Below, piece after piece: positions 40,849 to 43,507 of a DNA stretch of 43,507 nucleotides (position 1 is its first letter; each line of letters opens with the position of its first letter). A program made the position numbers and the translations under genes. This DNA comes from an uncultured Pelagibacteraceae bacterium (GTDB lineage Bacteria; Pseudomonadota; Alphaproteobacteria; Pelagibacterales; Pelagibacteraceae): positions 1-43,507 of the forward strand of contig CACBYC010000010.1 in the NCBI GenBank assembly GCA_902543405.1, given 5' to 3'. The notes under the pieces were generated by a model. That model was not told the DNA's origin. It made no database searches and was given only the letters and a program-made list of their open reading frames with translations.

Positions 40849-42277
40849 AATACTCCTCTATAAATTTATTTAGTAATCTAACGCCATATCCAGTTGCACC
40901 CCCAGAGTTTAATGCTCCAGCATATTTTGAAAACGCCATTCCAGCAATATCTAAATGTGCCCAAGGCGTTTTGTTAATTATAAATCTTTGTAGAAATTGA
41001 GCTGCGGTAGTTGATCCAGCTCCTCCAACATAATTAATATTTTGCATATCAGCGTTATTTGAATTCATTAATTTATTGTAATTTTCGTGTAAAGGCATTT
41101 CCCATACTTTTTCCTCTACCTGTTCTCCAGCATCAAAAAGTTGTTTAGATAACTTTTTATTATTTGACCATAATCCAGCATATTCAGATCCTAGTGCAAC
41201 GATTATTGCTCCAGTTAGTGTCGCTAAGTCAATAATTAAACTTGGTTTAAATTTCTTCTCAGTGTATGTAAGTGCATCTGCTAAAACTAATCTACCCTCA
41301 GCATCTGTATTTAAAACTTCAATCGTTTGTCCACTGTAAGATTTAACAATATCCCCTGGTCTTTGTGCGTTTGCTCCAGGCATATTTTCAACTAATCCTA
41401 CAACTCCAACTGCATTGATTTTAGATTTCCTTAAAGCCAGGGTTTTCATAAGACCAACTACAGTTGCTGAACCTGCCATATCATAAGTCATATCTTCCAT
41501 AAATTTTGCAGGCTTAAGTGAGATACCTCCAGTATCAAAACAAACGCCTTTTCCAACGAAAGCTAAAGGTTTTGATTTATTTTTACTTCCGTTCCACTCT
41601 ATAGTCACCATATAAGAACCTCTTATACTTCCCTGTCCTACACCGAGTAATGCATTAAAACCTAATTTTTTTAATTTTTTTTGATCGTAGACTTTAACTT
41701 TTAATCCAAATTTTCTTAATTTAACAATTCTCTTTGCATATTCATCTGGATGTAGAATATTGCCAGGTTCTGAGACTAAATCTCTAGTAAGGAAAACTCC
41801 TTGCAAAAGAGCATTTAACTTATTTCTTAATAAATTTTTTTGTTTAATGCTTTTATCAACAACACTTAAATTTATATCAGCATTTTTCTTTTTATCTGTT
41901 TTATAAAGATTAAAATTATAAGATTTAAGTTGTAATCCATGGAGAAGTTTTTCTAATTGCACATTAGTAAAAGTATTATTTTCTAAGCTAATAAATGAAT
42001 TTTCTTTCTTATTTTCCTTTAAAAAAACATATAATTTAGAGCCAAGTTTTTCAAAATCTAATGAAACTTTTGATTTAGTGCAATTTACGAATATGTAACT
42101 TTTGTCTTTATAATCTTTTAGAAGGAAATTCTGTTCAGAGAAAAGTTTATTAGAAAATACTGATTTAATTAAATGTTTAATTTCTTTACTTTTTGTAAGT
42201 TTTTGAGTCAGCAGAATAATCTCATTATCCTTTGCTATTTTTGGGACTTTATTTGCAAAATTTAAATTTAGCTTCAT
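40841..42277 (-). CDS. pepA: Leucyl aminopeptidase (M17)
   Basis: A 478-residue cytosolic dinuclear-metal aminopeptidase. The N-terminal 160 residues are divergent, as usual; the catalytic domain holds FVGKGVCFDTGGISLKP with the Lys and Asp ligands, MTYDMAGSATVVG, and the NTDAEGRLVLADAL metal-binding signature. Members trim N-terminal residues from peptides; some also bind DNA, which cannot be judged here. It is divergent from lptF across 53 bases, an order common in proteobacteria. Confidence 0.96.
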   Translation of the reverse strand: MKLNLNFANKVPKIAKDNEIILLTQKLTKSKEIKHLIKSVFSNKLFSEQNFLLKDYKDKSYIFVNCTKSKVSLDFEKLGSKLYVFLKENKKENSFISLENNTFTNVQLEKLLHGLQLKSYNFNLYKTDKKKNADINLSVVDKSIKQKNLLRNKLNALLQGVFLTRDLVSEPGNILHPDEYAKRIVKLRKFGLKVKVYDQKKLKKLGFNALLGVGQGSIRGSYMVTIEWNGSKNKSKPLAFVGKGVCFDTGGISLKPAKFMEDMTYDMAGSATVVGLMKTLALRKSKINAVGVVGLVENMPGANAQRPGDIVKSYSGQTIEVLNTDAEGRLVLADALTYTEKKFKPSLIIDLATLTGAIIVALGSEYAGLWSNNKKLSKQLFDAGEQVEEKVWEMPLHENYNKLMNSNNADMQNINYVGGAGSTTAAQFLQRFIINKTPWAHLDIAGMAFSKYAGALNSGGATGYGVRLLNKFIEEYYE

Positions 42278-42330
42278 TTTTTTGAATTTTAATTAGATAA
42301 TGTTGTATATTTAATAAAACAATAATTTCA

Positions 42331-43479
42331 ATGAATAAATTAATATTTCGTAAATTTTCTTTTGATATAATAAATTTTTTTTTAATATCATCTCTAAGTA
42401 TTACTTTTATTATATGGATTATTCAAGCAGTTAACTTTTTAGACTTGGTATCAGATGATGGACATAGTTTAAATGTATACTTTTATTATGTTTCTCTAAA
42501 TTTACCAAAAATATTTAGCAAAATTATAGTTTTTGTTTTTTTTATATCAATTTTTTATGTAATAAATAAATATAACAATTCTAATGAGCTTATTGTTTTT
42601 TGGAATAATGGAATAAAAAAAATTCATTTTATTAACTTTATCTTAAAAATTTCAATATTTTTTTTAATATTACAGTTAACACTAAATCTATTTATAGTTC
42701 CAAAATCGCAAGAGCTAGCAAGAATTTTTATAAAAGAATCAAATATAGATTTTTTACCAAAGTTAATTTCAGAAAAAAAATTTATAAATGTGGTAAAAAA
42801 TCTTACAATTTTTGTTGAAGAGTATGAAAAAAATGGATTGCTTAAACAGATTTATATTAATGAAAAAATTGATACAGTTAAATCCAAAATAATTGTTGCA
42901 GAAAGTGGGAAAATAATAAGGAAAAGTAACGAATACTTTTTGAGACTTTACAATGGAGGTATAACAAATTTAAACAAAGGAAACACATTCACTCTTAATT
43001 TTTCTGAAACAGATTATGATTTATCAAACTTTTCAACAAAAACCGTAACACATCCAAAAATGCAAGAACTCGAAACAAATTTTATATTTAATTGTTTTAA
43101 AGATTTTTTTTTTAATAACTATCAAATTAAAAAAAGGTTAGTCGAAGACTCTAATGTAGAGGTTTGTGAGGGTAGAAGGCTTAAATCAATAAGTGAGGAA
43201 TTTTATAAAAGAATTGTACTGCCTTTTTATACTTTAATTATCTCTTTAATAGCTGCAAGTTTAATAATTGAACCTAAGTCAAAATATTTTTTAAAATTTC
43301 ATAAACTAAATATTTTCTTATTTGGGTGTTTAATTATAATATTATCTCAAATTAACTTAAAGTTTTTTTTAAGCTCAGTTAGTCTAGTCTATATTGTCCT
43401 TCTTATGCCTATATTGATGGTGATAATTTATTATATTTTATTATTAATTATTACGAAATTTAAACTAAATTTTCTATGA
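42331..43479 (+). CDS. lptF: LPS export ABC transporter permease LptF
   Basis: A 382-residue inner-membrane permease of the YjgP/YjgQ family with six predicted spans: about three in the first 115 residues, a periplasmic beta domain (about 120-275), and three more near the end (for example YTLIISLIAASLIIE). LptF and LptG with LptB extract lipopolysaccharide and feed it to the LptC-A-D bridge. The SELIVFWNNGIKK segment resembles the cytoplasmic coupling region of the family (typically E-[LI]-xAxxxxG). Its stop overlaps the next ATG (ATGA), fitting lptG downstream. Confidence 0.9.
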   Translation: MNKLIFRKFSFDIINFFLISSLSITFIIWIIQAVNFLDLVSDDGHSLNVYFYYVSLNLPKIFSKIIVFVFFISIFYVINKYNNSNELIVFWNNGIKKIHFINFILKISIFFLILQLTLNLFIVPKSQELARIFIKESNIDFLPKLISEKKFINVVKNLTIFVEEYEKNGLLKQIYINEKIDTVKSKIIVAESGKIIRKSNEYFLRLYNGGITNLNKGNTFTLNFSETDYDLSNFSTKTVTHPKMQELETNFIFNCFKDFFFNNYQIKKRLVEDSNVEVCEGRRLKSISEEFYKRIVLPFYTLIISLIAASLIIEPKSKYFLKFHKLNIFLFGCLIIILSQINLKFFLSSVSLVYIVLLMPILMVIIYYILLLIITKFKLNFL

Positions 43480-43507
43480 TTTTAAAACAATATGAAAACT
43501 ATTTAGC
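43476..43507 (+). CDS. lptG: Probable LptG, first codons only
   Basis: An ATG overlapping the lptF stop opens a frame that runs off the window after ten full codons (MILKQYENYL). The length is too short for homology. The call rests on the usual lptF-lptG pairing and on the ATGA overlap typical of coupled genes here. Confidence 0.55.
   Translation, partial: MILKQYENYL

Noticed and set aside
1..43507. tRNA, rRNA, insertion sequences, prophage genes or CRISPR repeats
   Set aside because: No transposase, integrase or phage-like products are encoded, no regularly spaced repeats are seen, and gaps are too short for tRNA genes except a few that lack the conserved TpsiC-arm sequence.

Overview
The window is a chromosomal segment of a streamlined alphaproteobacterium, most likely a SAR11 (Pelagibacterales) member. 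I infer this from the very low GC content (about 30% by eye), the lysine/asparagine/isoleucine-rich proteins, genes that abut or overlap almost everywhere, and intergenic gaps rarely above 100 bp. Typical alphaproteobacterial neighbourhoods are present: iscR-suf, anmK/tyrS, mrcA-prfB beside rne, aroQ-accB-accC, an NDUFA12-like gene with DUF2155, hdaA beside purMN, and pepA/lptF-lptG. I found no tRNA, rRNA, insertion sequence, prophage or CRISPR array.

Bases 1-9769 form an accessory catabolic region. It starts with the tail of a succinate-semialdehyde-type aldehyde dehydrogenase and an HpcH/HpaI-type aldolase. Two minus-strand genes follow: a PanB-like protein that has lost its metal ligands, and a bacterial relative of human C11orf54/PTD012 (DUF1907). 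Divergent from them is a four-gene plus-strand run: an ApbA/PanE-type reductase, two different Fe(II)/2-oxoglutarate-type oxygenases and a D-2-hydroxyacid dehydrogenase. Next come iolE (inosose dehydratase) and, divergent from it, two Gfo/Idh/MocA oxidoreductases, the second resembling IolG. Together they look like a pathway for a cyclitol, sugar acid or related organic acid whose full chemistry cannot be named from sequence. This is the most likely place for something undescribed.

Bases 9782-12925 hold a DMT-family exporter, a YbaK-type deacylase and glnA. glnA has a perfect 8-bp inverted repeat just before its start. Downstream are a 13-bp-stem hairpin, a 14-bp palindrome and a probable 45-codon gene. 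Bases 12926-19076 are the complete iron-sulfur operon iscR-sufBCDS-sufU-sufT-sufA, transcribed on the minus strand from a promoter that overlaps a good IscR-type operator.

The rest is housekeeping. It includes an alpha/beta hydrolase, anmK, tyrS, a large AsmA-like protein, prfB with an intact programmed +1 frameshift site, penicillin-binding protein 1A, an RNase E/G lacking the Zn-link cysteines, thiS-thiG, aroQ-accB-accC, DUF2155 and an NDUFA12-like complex I factor. It continues with a stand-alone protein made of the C-terminal domain of class II ribonucleotide reductase, then aspS, hdaA, a DUF2066-like envelope protein, purM-purN, ndk, pepA, lptF and the first codons of probable lptG.
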